The notes: a model not told the origin generated them from the sequence alone. DNA of 64,000 bases from Thalassospira sp. HF15 (GCF_011806525.1 NZ_JAAVKI010000007.1:62001-126000); one strand, 5' to 3'; shown: positions 1-9,449, numbered from the stretch's first letter. Translations and numbers: made by a program.

Positions 1-1093
1 CCTTGCGCACGGCAGGCACGCGCGTGGAGCCGCCCACCAGCACCACACCCTTGACGTCCTCAGCCAGGACATCGGCGTCATCAAGAACCTGTTCGGTGAT
101 GGTCGCTGTACGCGCGACCAGCTTGGCGATCATCGCATCGAACTGATCGCGGGTAATACTGTGTTTGGTTTCCGTGCCGTTCAGCGCCACGGTAACGTCG
201 ACACTGTCCTGATCGGTCAGGCTTTCCTTGACCGTGCGCGCGGCCTTCAGCAGGCGTTTGGCGTCCGACGCATCAAGGTCATCGGTTGCCCCGCCATCCT
301 TGCGCGCGGCCAGAAGATGTTCGGCAATGGCGTGATCGAAATCATCGCCGCCAAGGGCCGCATCACCACCGGTGGCTTTTACCTGGAAGACGCCCTTTTG
401 CATTTTAAGCAGCGAAATATCGAAGGTGCCACCGCCAAGGTCATAAACAGCATAAAGCCCCTCTGCCCCGTTATCGAGGCCATAGGCAAGAGCCGCTGCG
501 GTTGGTTCATTGACCAGACGCAGGACTTCGATCCCGGCCAGCTTGGCGGCATCCTTGGTCGCGGTGCGCGCACCATCATCAAAATAGGCCGGCACCGTGA
601 TCACGGCCTTTTCGACCGGCTGATCAAGGCTTTCTTCGGCACGGGCACGCAGTGCGCGAAGGATATCGGCAGAAACCTCCACCGGGGTCAGAACACGATT
701 GCCGACATTCAGGCGCACCATCATCGGTTCGCCATTCTCGGTTTCGGATTTTTCCGGCACTTCGACGTGATAGGGCAGCGTACCGGCGATTGTTTTGACG
801 TCCTCAATCCCGCGGCCCATCAGGCGCTTGACCGAGGACACAACACGGCTGGCATCGGTATTGATCTGATCACGTGCGGCTTCGCCGACCAACGGTGTGT
901 CATCGCCATAATAGACAACAGACGGCACAATCGCATTGCCACCGGATTTATCGCGCAGAACTTCGGGCTTTTCGGAGTTGGAAATCGCAACCACCGAATT
1001 GGTGGTTCCAAGGTCGATCCCGACAGCGATCTGGCGTTCATCCTCGTGCGGGAGGGGTGTTTCGCCGGGTTCGTGGATTTTTAGCAGGGCCAT
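1..1093 (-). CDS. hscA: Fe-S cluster assembly chaperone HscA (Hsp70 family), 3' end outside window
   Basis: This is a specialised Hsp70 ATPase that, with HscB, helps release clusters from the IscU scaffold. About 364 codons are present, starting at the ATG at 1093 (protein begins [10 protein letters not shown]). The ATPase-domain signatures are visible: the phosphate-1 loop IDLGTTNS near residue 27, [11 protein letters not shown] near 215 and LVGGSTRVP near the window edge. The substrate-binding domain lies beyond position 1. It follows hscB by 25 bases as the last visible gene of the isc operon. The gene order and the short N-terminal extension before the ATPase fold favour HscA over DnaK. 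Confidence 0.93.
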   Translation of the reverse strand, partial: MALLKIHEPGETPLPHEDERQIAVGIDLGTTNSVVAISNSEKPEVLRDKSGGNAIVPSVVYYGDDTPLVGEAARDQINTDASRVVSSVKRLMGRGIEDVKTIAGTLPYHVEVPEKSETENGEPMMVRLNVGNRVLTPVEVSADILRALRARAEESLDQPVEKAVITVPAYFDDGARTATKDAAKLAGIEVLRLVNEPTAAALAYGLDNGAEGLYAVYDLGGGTFDISLLKMQKGVFQVKATGGDAALGGDDFDHAIAEHLLAARKDGGATDDLDASDAKRLLKAARTVKESLTDQDSVDVTVALNGTETKHSITRDQFDAMIAKLVARTATITEQVLDDADVLAEDVKGVVLVGGSTRVPAVRK

Positions 1094-1118
1094 CTTTACG
1101 TCCAGTCTTTTTGTATGA

Positions 1119-1748
1119 TCAGGCAGCGGCAAGGCGCGATTTCTTCGCGCGCGCTTCCTCGGTCATTTTCACGAGATACCTCAGACGGGTAGCCAGTTTC
1201 TTGGCCGCGTCATAGGATTTTCTGTCAAAGGCGGTGCCCAGTTCCTTCTCACAGGCACGCGCCTGTTTGCGGGTATCCTTGATCATCGCATCGATGGTGG
1301 TCTTGTCCGCCGCGTCATCAAGGGCCTCGCGCATTTCCATCGCTTCCATCAGAAGCTCCGGATCATTGACGGTATGGCCTTCGCCGCCTTCGGGCTCATG
1401 ACCGGCCTGACGCAGCATGTAATGCGCACGTGCAACCGGGTTCTTGAGCGTCTCGAACGCTTCATTGAGGCTTGCGGCCTGCTGCGATGACAGCGCCTGC
1501 TCACGGCCGGATTTTGAGGCAAACCGGTCGGGATGGAGCATTTGTTGCTGTTTGAGATAGGTCGCCTCCATCGCATCGACATCAACGTCAAAGCTGTGAT
1601 CCAGACCAAAGCGGGTAAAATGATCCAGCTGGCCGGGGGCCTGAATGGCGTTGCAGGTTTCGCAAAACAGTGCGCTGGCCGCGACCGGCCCCTTGCAGGA
1701 CCAGCAAACCTTGTGCGCAGATTGTTCGGTATTGCTCACGCGATGCAC
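1119..1748 (-). CDS. hscB: Fe-S co-chaperone HscB with N-terminal tetracysteine motif
   Basis: J-domain co-chaperone (209 aa) that brings IscU to HscA and stimulates its ATPase. The J-domain HPD tripeptide is at residues 72-74 (LHPDRF), and a helical C-terminal domain for IscU binding follows. Before the J domain lie two CxxC pairs (Cys15/Cys18 and Cys29/Cys32) ending in CNAIQAP. They look like the zinc-binding N-terminus of mitochondrial HSC20/HSCB and are absent from E. coli HscB. It lies between iscA and hscA in the isc operon. The gap to iscA contains two hairpins that could uncouple expression of the chaperone genes. Confidence 0.94.
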   Translation of the reverse strand: MHRVSNTEQSAHKVCWSCKGPVAASALFCETCNAIQAPGQLDHFTRFGLDHSFDVDVDAMEATYLKQQQMLHPDRFASKSGREQALSSQQAASLNEAFETLKNPVARAHYMLRQAGHEPEGGEGHTVNDPELLMEAMEMREALDDAADKTTIDAMIKDTRKQARACEKELGTAFDRKSYDAAKKLATRLRYLVKMTEEARAKKSRLAAA

Positions 1749-1785
1749 TTCCGAGGATTTAAAGACAAAAACAAATCAGTTTAAA

Positions 1786-1852
1786 AAGGTGACCGGAATT
1801 CGGTCAGATCACCCTTTTCAGGCGATGGCCCCGGCGATGTCGCCAGGGCCAT
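1786..1852 (-). promoter_or_regulatory. Tandem hairpins between iscA and hscB (attenuator or processing site)
   Basis: Read on the minus strand, a stem of about 13 bp (1852 to 1825; ATGGCCC pairs with GGGGCCAT across a GGCG/CGCC core) is followed by a second imperfect hairpin (GACCG/CGGTC). The second ends in a run of five T near 1790. Its 5' arm has an unpaired bulge, so it would be a leaky terminator at best. The position inside the operon fits partial termination or a stable 3' end for the upstream iscRSUA portion. That role is inferred. Confidence 0.45.
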
Positions 1853-1885
1853 AACCATTCAGAAAGCAGGGAAAGCCCGGCCTGA

Positions 1886-2227
1886 TCAGACGTGGAAGGA
1901 TTCACCGCAACCGCAACGACCTTTTTCGTTGGGGTTCCGGAAAACAAAGCCTTCTTCCATCTTGTTGACCTCGTAATCCATCTCTGTGCCAAGCACGAAC
2001 ATGATGGCTTTGGGGTCGATCAGGATTCTCACGCCGTCATCAAGTTCGACGACTTCTTCAAAGCCATCGGCACCATCCGCATATTCCAGCGTGTAGGACA
2101 GGCCCGAGCACCCTTTGCTGCGCACACCAAGCCGGATGCCATGCGAAGGTTTCCCACGGCTATCAAGCAGCGCCTTGATGTGATCAAGGGCGACCGGTGT
2201 GACAGAAATTGGTGACGGTAGAGCCAT
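1886..2227 (-). CDS. iscA: A-type Fe-S carrier protein IscA
   Basis: Small Fe-S carrier (113 aa) of the HesB/IscA family that receives clusters or iron and passes them to apo-proteins. The three invariant cysteines are present: Cys40 in KGCSG and Cys105/Cys107 in the C-terminal CGCGESF. Length and fold signatures are standard. The ATG at 2227 is preceded by GGGAGAAT. It sits 44 bases after iscU in the isc operon. SufA- or ErpA-type paralogues share these motifs, so the name rests mainly on context. Confidence 0.93.
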   Translation of the reverse strand: MALPSPISVTPVALDHIKALLDSRGKPSHGIRLGVRSKGCSGLSYTLEYADGADGFEEVVELDDGVRILIDPKAIMFVLGTEMDYEVNKMEEGFVFRNPNEKGRCGCGESFHV

Positions 2228-2271
2228 TTTATTCTCCCAATATTCCGAAAACGATGGGAACGTGACGCTGC

Positions 2272-2676
2272 TTATTCAGCAGCGTCAACGTCCGCTGCGC
2301 CGTTTTTGGTTTTGTAGTCGCTGATGGCGGCTTTGATCGCGTCTTCAGCCAGGATCGAGCAGTGAATTTTCACTGGCGGAAGAGCCAGTTCCTGCGCAAT
2401 CTGCGAGTTCTGGATCGCACCGGCTTCGTCAAGCGACTTGCCTTTGACCCATTCGGTGATCAGCGAGCTCGACGCAATGGCCGAACCGCAACCGAAGGTC
2501 TTGAACTTCGCATCTTCAATGATCCCTTCCGGGGTCACCTTGATCTGCAGCTTCATGACGTCACCGCAGGCCGGTGCACCAACAAGGCCGGTACCAACAG
2601 ACGTTTCGTTCTTGTCCATGGAACCAACGTTGCGCGGGTTTTCGTAATGGTCGATCAGCTTTTCACTATAAGCCAT
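2272..2676 (-). CDS. iscU: Fe-S cluster scaffold protein IscU
   Basis: Scaffold (134 aa) on which IscS-derived sulfur and iron are assembled into [2Fe-2S] clusters. The conserved ligands Cys37, Asp39, Cys63 and Cys106 are all present. The HscA recognition motif LPPVK lies at residues 99-103, which marks an ISC-type U protein rather than SufU. The ATG at 2676 has a GGAGGA Shine-Dalgarno sequence at good spacing. It lies between iscS and iscA. Confidence 0.97.
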   Translation of the reverse strand: MAYSEKLIDHYENPRNVGSMDKNETSVGTGLVGAPACGDVMKLQIKVTPEGIIEDAKFKTFGCGSAIASSSLITEWVKGKSLDEAGAIQNSQIAQELALPPVKIHCSILAEDAIKAAISDYKTKNGAADVDAAE

Positions 2677-2750
2677 GATAGGAATCCTCCTAAAAGTCCT
2701 GTGTCTCTCTCACGAGATTGATTACGTCAAACGTTTGTTTTCGGCCGTGC

Positions 2751-3974
2751 TTAGTGTTCAGCCCACTCGATCGACTTGATGTCGATGCCTTCTTGCGCCA
2801 TTTCCCAAAGCGGGCTCATTTCGCGCAAACGCTCAACTGCGGTGCAGATCGCGTCAACAGCTTCGTCGAGCTCTTCCTTGGTGGTGTAGCGACCAATGCC
2901 GATACGAAGGGATGTATGGGCCAATTCTTCATCAACACCAAGAGCACGCAGAACATATGACGGTTCCAGCGATGCCGAGGTGCAGGCAGAGCCTGACGAT
3001 ACGGCAATGTTCTTGATGTCCATCAGAAGGCTTTCACCTTCGACATAGGCAAACGAAATGTTCAGGTTGCCGGAAACACGCGCGTGCTCGTCACCATTGA
3101 CATAGATGTCTTCAAGACGATCACGGAAACGCTGCAGGGTGTAGTCACGCAGCTTTTCGATGCGGGCGTTTTCTTCGGCCATTTCATTGGACAGAATGTC
3201 ACACGCCTTGCCAAGACCGACGATCAGCGGGGTCGGCAATGTACCCGAACGCATGCCGCGTTCCTGACCACCACCGGTGATCTGGGCAATGACACGTACA
3301 CGCGGGCGACGGCGAACATACAGCGCACCAATGCCTTTCGGGCCATAGATCTTGTGACCGGAAATCGACATCAGGTCGATTTTCATGTCATCAACATCAA
3401 GGTCAATCTTGCCAACCGCCTGCGCACAGTCGGTATGGAAGAAGACTTTGCGTTCACGGCAGATTTCACCGATTTCCTTAAGCGGCTGGATCACACCGAT
3501 TTCGTTGTTCACACCCATGATAGACACAAGTGCGGTTTCGTCGGTGATGGCAGCTTTAAGCTCTTCAAGGTCGATCAGGCCGTTTTCCTTAACGCCAAGA
3601 TAGGTCACTTTGTAACCTTCCTGCTCAAGGTGACGGGCACTGTCGAGCACACATTTATGCTCGGTCACGACCGTGATCAGATGCGGCTTTTTCTTGCCAT
3701 AGAACTTCATCACGCCCTTGAGTGCGAGGTTGTTTGATTCGGTCGCACCCGAGGTAAAGATGATTTCCTTGGCCGATGCGCCAATGATCTTGGCAACCTG
3801 GCCACGTGCAACTTCAACCGCGTCTTCTGCTTCCCAGCCAAAGCTGTGGTTGCGTGAATGCGGGTTACCGAATTTCTCGGTGAAGTATGGCAGCATTGCC
3901 TCAACAACCCGCGGGTCGGTCGGCGTCGTTGCCTGGTAGTCCAGATAGATCGGCTTTGCTTTAAGCTCGTTCAT
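2751..3974 (-). CDS. iscS: Cysteine desulfurase IscS
   Basis: PLP enzyme (407 aa) that converts cysteine to alanine and transfers persulfide sulfur to IscU. The PLP-binding lysine is in [10 protein letters not shown], and the mobile-loop catalytic cysteine is in SSGSACTSA, the long-loop group I type. I place the start at the ATG at 3974 ([14 protein letters not shown]), which has GAGGAAG upstream. An earlier ATG at 4037 would overlap the end of the preceding desulfurase gene and adds no conserved sequence. It lies 28 bases after that second desulfurase gene. Confidence 0.96.
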   Translation of the reverse strand: MNELKAKPIYLDYQATTPTDPRVVEAMLPYFTEKFGNPHSRNHSFGWEAEDAVEVARGQVAKIIGASAKEIIFTSGATESNNLALKGVMKFYGKKKPHLITVVTEHKCVLDSARHLEQEGYKVTYLGVKENGLIDLEELKAAITDETALVSIMGVNNEIGVIQPLKEIGEICRERKVFFHTDCAQAVGKIDLDVDDMKIDLMSISGHKIYGPKGIGALYVRRRPRVRVIAQITGGGQERGMRSGTLPTPLIVGLGKACDILSNEMAEENARIEKLRDYTLQRFRDRLEDIYVNGDEHARVSGNLNISFAYVEGESLLMDIKNIAVSSGSACTSASLEPSYVLRALGVDEELAHTSLRIGIGRYTTKEELDEAVDAICTAVERLREMSPLWEMAQEGIDIKSIEWAEH

Positions 3975-4002
3975 TTTAAAGGCTTCCTCACTCACTCTCT
4001 TG

Positions 4003-5130
4003 TCAGGCAGCGTGACGCGCTTTTTTACGCGCTGCATTGCCCCTCATCCGGCTCCAAACGCGGACAAATGTATCAATATCCTCTTTGGTGCTTTCCAGCC
4101 CCAGACTGACCCGAATGGCCGAGCCTGGCTCGTCAACACCCATCTCTTTGAGTACGTGGCTTTCACGTACTTTGCCTGATGAACAGGCTGATCCCGAACT
4201 GATGGCCACACCTGCCAGATCCAGCGCCATGACCTGGGTTTCCCCGGGCATTCCAGGCAAGATCAGGCAACTTGTATTCACCAGTCGATCCGTTCCCTTG
4301 GCGGCAATCAGAAGCTCTGGCGCCTCTGATGCCAATTCTGTTTCGAGACGGTCGCGCAAGGTTGCGATATCCGCCATCTTTGCCATGTTGGCTTCGGCAC
4401 GTTTGGCCGCGGCTTCAAAGCCTGCAATGCCGACAACGTTTTCCGTACCACCACGACGGTATTTCTCCTGCCCGCCACCCCGGATCTGGGGGACCAGCAT
4501 CACGCCCGGTGCAATCGCAAGCGCGCCAATGCCTTTGGGACCGCCGATCTTGTGGGCCGAGACCGACAACATATCGACCAGCAAGCGGCCCATATCGACC
4601 GGCATCCGGCCCAACGCCTGTACAGCGTCGCAATGGACCTTGGCACCATATTCGCGCGCCAGCAGACCGACCTTGGCAACCGGCTGGATAACGCCGGTTT
4701 CGTTATTGGCCAGCATGACCGACACCAGAACCTTTTGCCCCGCCTCGGATGCGTCTTTGAGCATCGCATCAAGGGCCGCCAGATCAATCACACCATTGGC
4801 ATCGACCGGGATGCGCTTGGCATCGCTTCGTGCTTCAATGACCGATGGATGTTCAACCGCACTTGTAAATACGGTGACATCTTCCAGTCCGTTCAATGCC
4901 AGATTGTTGGCCTCTGTCCCGCCACTGGTGAAGACGATCCGTTCTGAATCACCACCCAGCAAATCAGCAATGGTGCGCCGGGCATGATCAACGATCTTGC
5001 GGGCCGCACGGCCACTGGCATGAACCGACGACGGATTACCTGCCACATCCATCGCAGCGATCATGGCCTGCTTTGCTTCCATGCAAAGCGGCGCGCTGGC
5101 GTTGTAGTCGAGATAAACCTGCTCGGTCAT
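4003..5130 (-). CDS. Second NifS/IscS-like cysteine desulfurase
   Basis: A 375-residue class V PLP enzyme, paralogous to the adjacent iscS. The start is the ATG at 5130 ([12 protein letters not shown]). The reading frame stays open upstream across iscR, but that part has no similarity to the family. The PLP lysine is in [10 protein letters not shown], and the catalytic cysteine loop reads [11 protein letters not shown]. Both are intact, so activity is expected. It sits between iscR and iscS, an arrangement I recall from other alphaproteobacteria including Rickettsia (tandem nifS-like genes). Its sulfur acceptor is unknown and might be tRNA thiolation or molybdenum cofactor enzymes. Confidence 0.9.
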   Translation of the reverse strand: MTEQVYLDYNASAPLCMEAKQAMIAAMDVAGNPSSVHASGRAARKIVDHARRTIADLLGGDSERIVFTSGGTEANNLALNGLEDVTVFTSAVEHPSVIEARSDAKRIPVDANGVIDLAALDAMLKDASEAGQKVLVSVMLANNETGVIQPVAKVGLLAREYGAKVHCDAVQALGRMPVDMGRLLVDMLSVSAHKIGGPKGIGALAIAPGVMLVPQIRGGGQEKYRRGGTENVVGIAGFEAAAKRAEANMAKMADIATLRDRLETELASEAPELLIAAKGTDRLVNTSCLILPGMPGETQVMALDLAGVAISSGSACSSGKVRESHVLKEMGVDEPGSAIRVSLGLESTKEDIDTFVRVWSRMRGNAARKKARHAA

Positions 5131-5179
5131 CAGTTTAAAATCATCCTTATTCGCATCTGCCCTCGATATAGAGGAGCAT

Positions 5180-5662
5180 TTACTGCGCCGCAACCTGCGA
5201 CGGTTCTTCGATCTGGGTTGTATTACCGGTGAAAGACCGAAGCGTTCCCGCCACGTTGCGATCCACCACATCGGCAAGACTGACAGAGGCCAGATACAGG
5301 TAAATCTGATTACCCAACTCTTCCCACAATGCGTGGGTCTGGCAGCGGCCCTTGTTGGTCTTGCAGCCTTTTGGCGAACCGGATTTGCAACGGGTTGCGC
5401 GGATCGGCTCATCGACAGCCAGAATGACATCGGCAACACGGGTTTCCGTGGCTGTGCGTGCCAGCAGATACCCACCGCCGGGACCACGCACGGAACGGAC
5501 CAGACCGCCCTTGCGCAATTTGCCAAACAGCTGCTCGAGATATGAAAGTGAAATTTCCTGACGGTCCGCAATATCTGCAAGTGCGACCGGTCGGTCCTTG
5601 CTGCTTTCAGCGAGATCGACCATCGCCATAACGGCATAGCGGCCTTTTGTACTCAGCTTCAC
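5180..5662 (-). CDS. iscR: Fe-S responsive transcriptional regulator IscR (Rrf2 family)
   Basis: Winged-helix Rrf2 regulator (160 aa) that senses the cell's [2Fe-2S] supply and represses the isc operon when loaded. The DNA-binding segment MKLSTKGRYAVMAM is followed by GPGGGY at 60-65. The cluster ligands are Cys92, Cys100 and Cys107, with a candidate histidine at 110. The start is GTG at 5662, preceded by GGAGG. It heads the isc genes and lies 80 bases after cysE. I could not identify a convincing IscR site in that gap. Confidence 0.95.
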   Translation of the reverse strand: MKLSTKGRYAVMAMVDLAESSKDRPVALADIADRQEISLSYLEQLFGKLRKGGLVRSVRGPGGGYLLARTATETRVADVILAVDEPIRATRCKSGSPKGCKTNKGRCQTHALWEELGNQIYLYLASVSLADVVDRNVAGTLRSFTGNTTQIEEPSQVAAQ

Positions 5663-5742
5663 GGTGCGTCCTCCTGCCTTGCTTTCGGGTTACCCCATCA
5701 GCGGGCTTGTTCATTCACATTGCGCGGCTTACTACGCAAATT

Positions 5743-6462
5743 CTATTCCGATGATGCGACGATACGCGGTTTCTCCGGTGCGGGTTCCTCGCCGGCTTTT
5801 TCAGCCTCAAGCGCCACGACCTTGTCGCGCAGCGTCTGAACTTCACGACCGAGTTCATCAAGGGCACGTGCCACCGGATCGGGCAGATCGCCAATCGGCG
5901 TACCATAGGCGCAGAACCGGTCATCCTGTTCGCGGCGCACGATCTTGGCCGGGATACCAACGACAGTCGCACCTTCGGGTACTTCGCTCAGAACCACGGC
6001 ATTGCCGCCAACACGTGCATTCTTGCGCACGGTAAACGGACCCAGGATCTGTGCGCCGGACCCGACAATCACACCATCCTCAAGGGTCGGGTGACGTTTC
6101 AGGCCGCGCTGGCCATCGCTGTTGACACTGGGTGACGTCCCGCCAAGGGTAACCCCCTGATAAAGCGTGACATCATCGCCAAGTTCGGCGGTCTCGCCGA
6201 TCACAACACCCATGCCATGGTCGATAAAGAAGCGTTTGCCGATCTTGGCACCCGGGTGAATTTCAATCCCGGTAAGCCAGCGCAAAATCTGCGACAGGAA
6301 ACGTGCTGTCAGGCGGAAACCACGCTGCCAAAGCCAGTGCGTACCGCGATATCCCATGATCGCATGGAACGCCGGATAGCTGATCACGACTTCCCAACGG
6401 GATCGCGCCGCAGGGTCGCGGGCAATCATCGCGTCAATTTCCTGACGAATTAGCTTGAACAT
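5743..6462 (-). CDS. cysE: Serine O-acetyltransferase (first step of cysteine synthesis)
   Basis: Makes O-acetylserine from serine and acetyl-CoA. The protein (about 239 aa from the ATG at 6462) has an N-terminal helical region and a left-handed beta-helix with hexapeptide repeats. The catalytic DHGMGVVIGETA and LGGTSPS signatures are present. A TTG at 6504 in the same frame could add 14 residues (MPGIEGTNYTVDRP), and neither start has a strong ribosome binding site. The C-terminal tail is longer than usual and charged. Its position before iscR links cysteine supply to the desulfurases. Confidence 0.92.
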   Translation of the reverse strand: MFKLIRQEIDAMIARDPAARSRWEVVISYPAFHAIMGYRGTHWLWQRGFRLTARFLSQILRWLTGIEIHPGAKIGKRFFIDHGMGVVIGETAELGDDVTLYQGVTLGGTSPSVNSDGQRGLKRHPTLEDGVIVGSGAQILGPFTVRKNARVGGNAVVLSEVPEGATVVGIPAKIVRREQDDRFCAYGTPIGDLPDPVARALDELGREVQTLRDKVVALEAEKAGEEPAPEKPRIVASSE

Positions 6463-6707
6463 GGGGCGGTCCACTGTGTAATTAGTACCTTCGATTCCCG
6501 GCAACCGAACCTACGCCCGACCTCGCGCAAATCGCGAAAGCGGGTGAGACAGGCACCATCGGGTTAGCCGGAATATAGGATAACCGAGTAACTTGGTCAA
6601 GTATTTGCCCAAAGCAATTTATGCGCAAACACGAAAAAACTCACAAAAACACTCGGATATTTTTGTTACACACATCTTTCCATTCGTGGACAGGAGCAGT
6701 CTGATCC

Positions 6708-7346
6708 ATGCCTGAGGTCATTTTTAACGGCCCCGAAGGTCGCCTTGAAGGTCGCTACCATCATAACGGCGCTGACGATTCGCCCATCGCACTTATCCTC
6801 CATCCGAACCCGCAACAGGGTGGCACAATGAATAACAAGTTGTGCTTCAACATGTTCAACATGTTCAAGGATCGCGGCTATTCCGTGATGCGCTTCAACT
6901 TCCGCGGTGTTGGCCGTTCGCAGGGTGTGTTCGATCAGGGGATCGGCGAACTCTCGGATGCGGCATCCGCCCTTGACTGGATGCAGACATACAACGCCAA
7001 TGCACGTGCAACATGGGTGGCTGGCTATTCGTTCGGTTCCTGGATCGCGATGCAGCTTCTGATGCGCCGCCCGGAAATTGACGGCTTCATTTCAGTCGCT
7101 GCCCCGGCAAGCGAGCATGACTTCACTTTCCTTGCTCCCTGCCCGTCTTCAGGCATTCTGATCCACGGAACGCAAGACACCAACATTCCGGTCGCCTCGG
7201 TCAACAAGCTTGCCGACAAGCTTAATGCCCAGAAAGGCATCGAAGTTGACATGTGCGCGATTGACGGTGCGGACCATTACTTTGCCAAACAGCAAGATGA
7301 TGTGATCAAGCATTCGGCTGCCTATCTCGACAAGCGCGGCGCGTAA
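6708..7346 (+). CDS. Alpha/beta hydrolase of the COG2945 type
   Basis: Cytosolic 212-residue alpha/beta-hydrolase. The nucleophile elbow GYSFG places Ser108. The likely acid Asp157 is in HGTQD and the catalytic His190 in GADHYF, so the triad is complete. LHPNPQQGGTMNNK and FNFRGVGRSQG are typical of this uncharacterised family. There is no signal peptide. It is transcribed divergently from cysE and convergently with anmK, and shares a terminator with anmK. The substrate is not known. Confidence 0.88.
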   Translation: MPEVIFNGPEGRLEGRYHHNGADDSPIALILHPNPQQGGTMNNKLCFNMFNMFKDRGYSVMRFNFRGVGRSQGVFDQGIGELSDAASALDWMQTYNANARATWVAGYSFGSWIAMQLLMRRPEIDGFISVAAPASEHDFTFLAPCPSSGILIHGTQDTNIPVASVNKLADKLNAQKGIEVDMCAIDGADHYFAKQQDDVIKHSAAYLDKRGA

Positions 7347-7375
7347 GCACCCCGCCTGCTTTGACGCAGACAAAC

Positions 7376-7406
7376 AAAAGGCCGCCTGATCAGGCGGCCT
7401 TTTTTG
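7376..7406. terminator. Bidirectional terminator between the hydrolase gene and anmK
   Basis: GGCCGCC/GGCGGCC palindrome centred on TGATCA, with an A-run before it and a T-run after it. The TCA inside the stem is the reverse complement of the anmK TGA stop codon, so the anmK stop is embedded in the hairpin. Confidence 0.9.
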
Positions 7407-8517
7407 TTCGATAAAGCTTACCGCCACAACACGGTTCCGGCACGCCGGTCGTTCCAGGGAAACTCAGTGGCAAGTCGCGCAAATGGCGCACGGCAAGGAA
7501 GCCGAAACATTCTGCCTCAACCGCATCCCCGTCCCAGTCGAGATCATCAACAGATCGCACCGGGACACCAAGACGATTTGCCAGCGTATTCATGATGTAG
7601 TCATTATGCCGCCCACCACCGCAGACAAACCAGCTTTTCGGCGCTGTCGGCAGGTGGTTTACCCCGGCAACGATGGCAGCCACCGTGCAATTGGCCAGCG
7701 TCGTGGCCCCGTCAGGCACATTCAGCTTGGCCTCGACCACCAATCCATCGATCCGTAATGCCATGTCTTCGCGGTCCAGGGATTTCGGCGGAACACGATC
7801 AAAGTATGGATCCTCAAGGAATTTGACTTCGACCATCGGATCGCCTGTGCCAGATGCCGCGGTTGCCCCGTTCAAATCAACCGGGTTACCGGTGTGGCGC
7901 AACATCCAGTCATCAAGCCTGGCATTGCCCGGCCCGCAATCAAACGCCAGCAACGCATCATCCGCATCGATATAGGTGACATTCGACACACCACCAATGT
8001 TCAGAACCGCGACGGGCAGTTCGACACCGGCACTTTTGATCAGGGCCGCATGATAGATCGGCGCAAGTGGCGCCCCCTCTCCGCCGGCCGCCACATCAGC
8101 CAACCTGAAATCAGCCACAACCGGAATACCGGTTTTTTCAGCCAGCATGTGCGGCGTGCCGATCTGGCGCGTCAGGCCATTGCCCGGTTCATGAAACACC
8201 GTCTGCCCATGAAAGCCGATCACGCCAATTTCACTGGCAGAAACACCTGATTTATCAAGCAGCATGTTAACGGCATCAACATGCACCTGGGTCAAGTCGT
8301 CGGCAACAACATGTTCGGTATTGGTCGCAGCACGATTGCCAAAACAGGCCCGCATACGTTCGCGCAATTCCGGGATATAGGGCACGAAAACCGAGTGCCC
8401 GGTCCGGCGCACTTCAATGCCATCGGTTTCAATCAGAGCCGCATCAACACCATCAAGCGACGTGCCGCTCATCATGCCGATTGCCTTGATCCATCCGCGA
8501 TCCATTTCGTACCCCAT
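7390..8517 (-). CDS. anmK: Anhydro-N-acetylmuramic acid kinase
   Basis: Phosphorylates and opens 1,6-anhydro-MurNAc during peptidoglycan recycling. The protein is 375 aa, the usual length. It has the ASKHA-fold phosphate loop MSGTSLDG at residues 15-22, GFHGQTVFHEP, DCGPGNARLDDW and a late CGGGRHN adenosine-binding motif. The start may be the ATG at 8517 or the one at 8505 (MDRGWIKAIG). The stop codon sits in the stem of the shared terminator. It lies near tyrS. Confidence 0.95.
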   Translation of the reverse strand: MGYEMDRGWIKAIGMMSGTSLDGVDAALIETDGIEVRRTGHSVFVPYIPELRERMRACFGNRAATNTEHVVADDLTQVHVDAVNMLLDKSGVSASEIGVIGFHGQTVFHEPGNGLTRQIGTPHMLAEKTGIPVVADFRLADVAAGGEGAPLAPIYHAALIKSAGVELPVAVLNIGGVSNVTYIDADDALLAFDCGPGNARLDDWMLRHTGNPVDLNGATAASGTGDPMVEVKFLEDPYFDRVPPKSLDREDMALRIDGLVVEAKLNVPDGATTLANCTVAAIVAGVNHLPTAPKSWFVCGGGRHNDYIMNTLANRLGVPVRSVDDLDWDGDAVEAECFGFLAVRHLRDLPLSFPGTTGVPEPCCGGKLYRTKKAA

Positions 8518-8623
8518 TCATCACTCAATTTTGATAGCTTACTTCCGCGTATGGATGCGCCACAAGATTGAATCCGTCCGTCAGACGTGGTTGCTTGTTT
8601 TTTTGCCGACCCGCCCACTGGAA

Positions 8624-9295
8624 ATGAATGTCATGAGACTGAATGCAGATTTCACCAAAAGAGTTGTCGTCCGGCCGGATGACTATCACTGGCAAAAATC
8701 CCCTGCCAACGGTGTCGAGCGCATGATGCTTGATCGCATCGGCGACGAAGTGGCCCGCGCGACAACGATTGTGCGGTTTGCGCCAAATTCCTATTTCGAT
8801 GCCCACACTCATGACGGCGGTGAAGAAATACTTGTTCTGGATGGCGTGTTTTCCGACGAAACCGGTGACTATGGTGCAGGAAGCTATATTCGCAATCCAA
8901 TCGGAACCCGGCACCAACCCTTTACCAAGGAAGGCTGCACCATTCTTGTCAAACTGCATCAGTTTGATGCCGCCGATGATCAACAAGTCAATATTGATAC
9001 CCGATCACAACCGTTTCTTCCCGGTGTCGCGCCGGGTCTAACGGTTTTGCCGTTGCATGACCACGGCACCGAACATGTTGCGCTTGTGCGCTGGCAACCG
9101 GGAACACAGTTTTCTGCGCATCGTCACTGGGGCGGTGAGGAGATTTATGTCATCGAAGGGACATTTTCCGACGAGCACGGCACCTATCCGGCGGGAAGCT
9201 GGCTGCGCACTCCACATCTGAGCATGCATACGCCTTTTACCGATGAAGGCTGCCTGATTTACGTCAAGACCGGCCATCTGGATGCTGCGGCCTGA
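8624..9295 (+). CDS. Double-cupin protein (ChrR-like cupin repeats)
   Basis: About 223 residues made of two tandem cupin repeats. Each has the metal-binding core of two histidines followed by GGEE: AHTHDGGEEI in the first half and AHRHWGGEEI in the second. Both are followed by a conserved FSDE-x-G-x-Y-x-AGS stretch. This pattern resembles the cupin domain of the anti-sigma factor ChrR, but no N-terminal zinc anti-sigma domain is present. The start is the ATG at 8624 or 8633; earlier codons overlap the anmK promoter. Function and ligand are unknown. Confidence 0.8.
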   Translation: MNVMRLNADFTKRVVVRPDDYHWQKSPANGVERMMLDRIGDEVARATTIVRFAPNSYFDAHTHDGGEEILVLDGVFSDETGDYGAGSYIRNPIGTRHQPFTKEGCTILVKLHQFDAADDQQVNIDTRSQPFLPGVAPGLTVLPLHDHGTEHVALVRWQPGTQFSAHRHWGGEEIYVIEGTFSDEHGTYPAGSWLRTPHLSMHTPFTDEGCLIYVKTGHLDAAA

Positions 9296-9396
9296 GACTG
9301 GTTTTCAGGCGGGTCAAATCAGTCAAAAATCATTTGGGCAATGGTAGCCGGGTCTATCGTTGCCCATTTTGCTGTGAATGTGCTAGATCATCGCGT

Positions 9397-9424
9397 CCGC
9401 ACCTTTGTGCGGCCCTTATTTTGA
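9397..9424 (+). terminator. Possible weak terminator or leader hairpin before tyrS
   Basis: CCGCAC-CTTT-GTGCGG stem followed by a T-rich stretch, lying 25 bases before the tyrS start. It may end the cupin transcript or act as a tyrS leader structure. No T-box features are visible. Confidence 0.35.
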
Positions 9425-9449
9425 TCACAACCAACATAGCGCAAAAACC

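Noticed and set aside
161-1084. 307-codon open frame on the plus strand opposite hscA
   Set aside because: It lies wholly antisense to a clear Hsp70 gene, has no recognisable domain, and its composition is that of a complementary strand of a GC-rich gene.
5131-5637. Open upstream extension of the second cysteine desulfurase
   Set aside because: It overlaps iscR in another frame and shows no similarity to the desulfurase family; the ATG at 5130 gives the normal N-terminus.
5663-5742. IscR binding site before iscR
   Set aside because: I could not match the type 1 or type 2 IscR consensus with confidence; the AT-rich stretch near 5730 is too degenerate.
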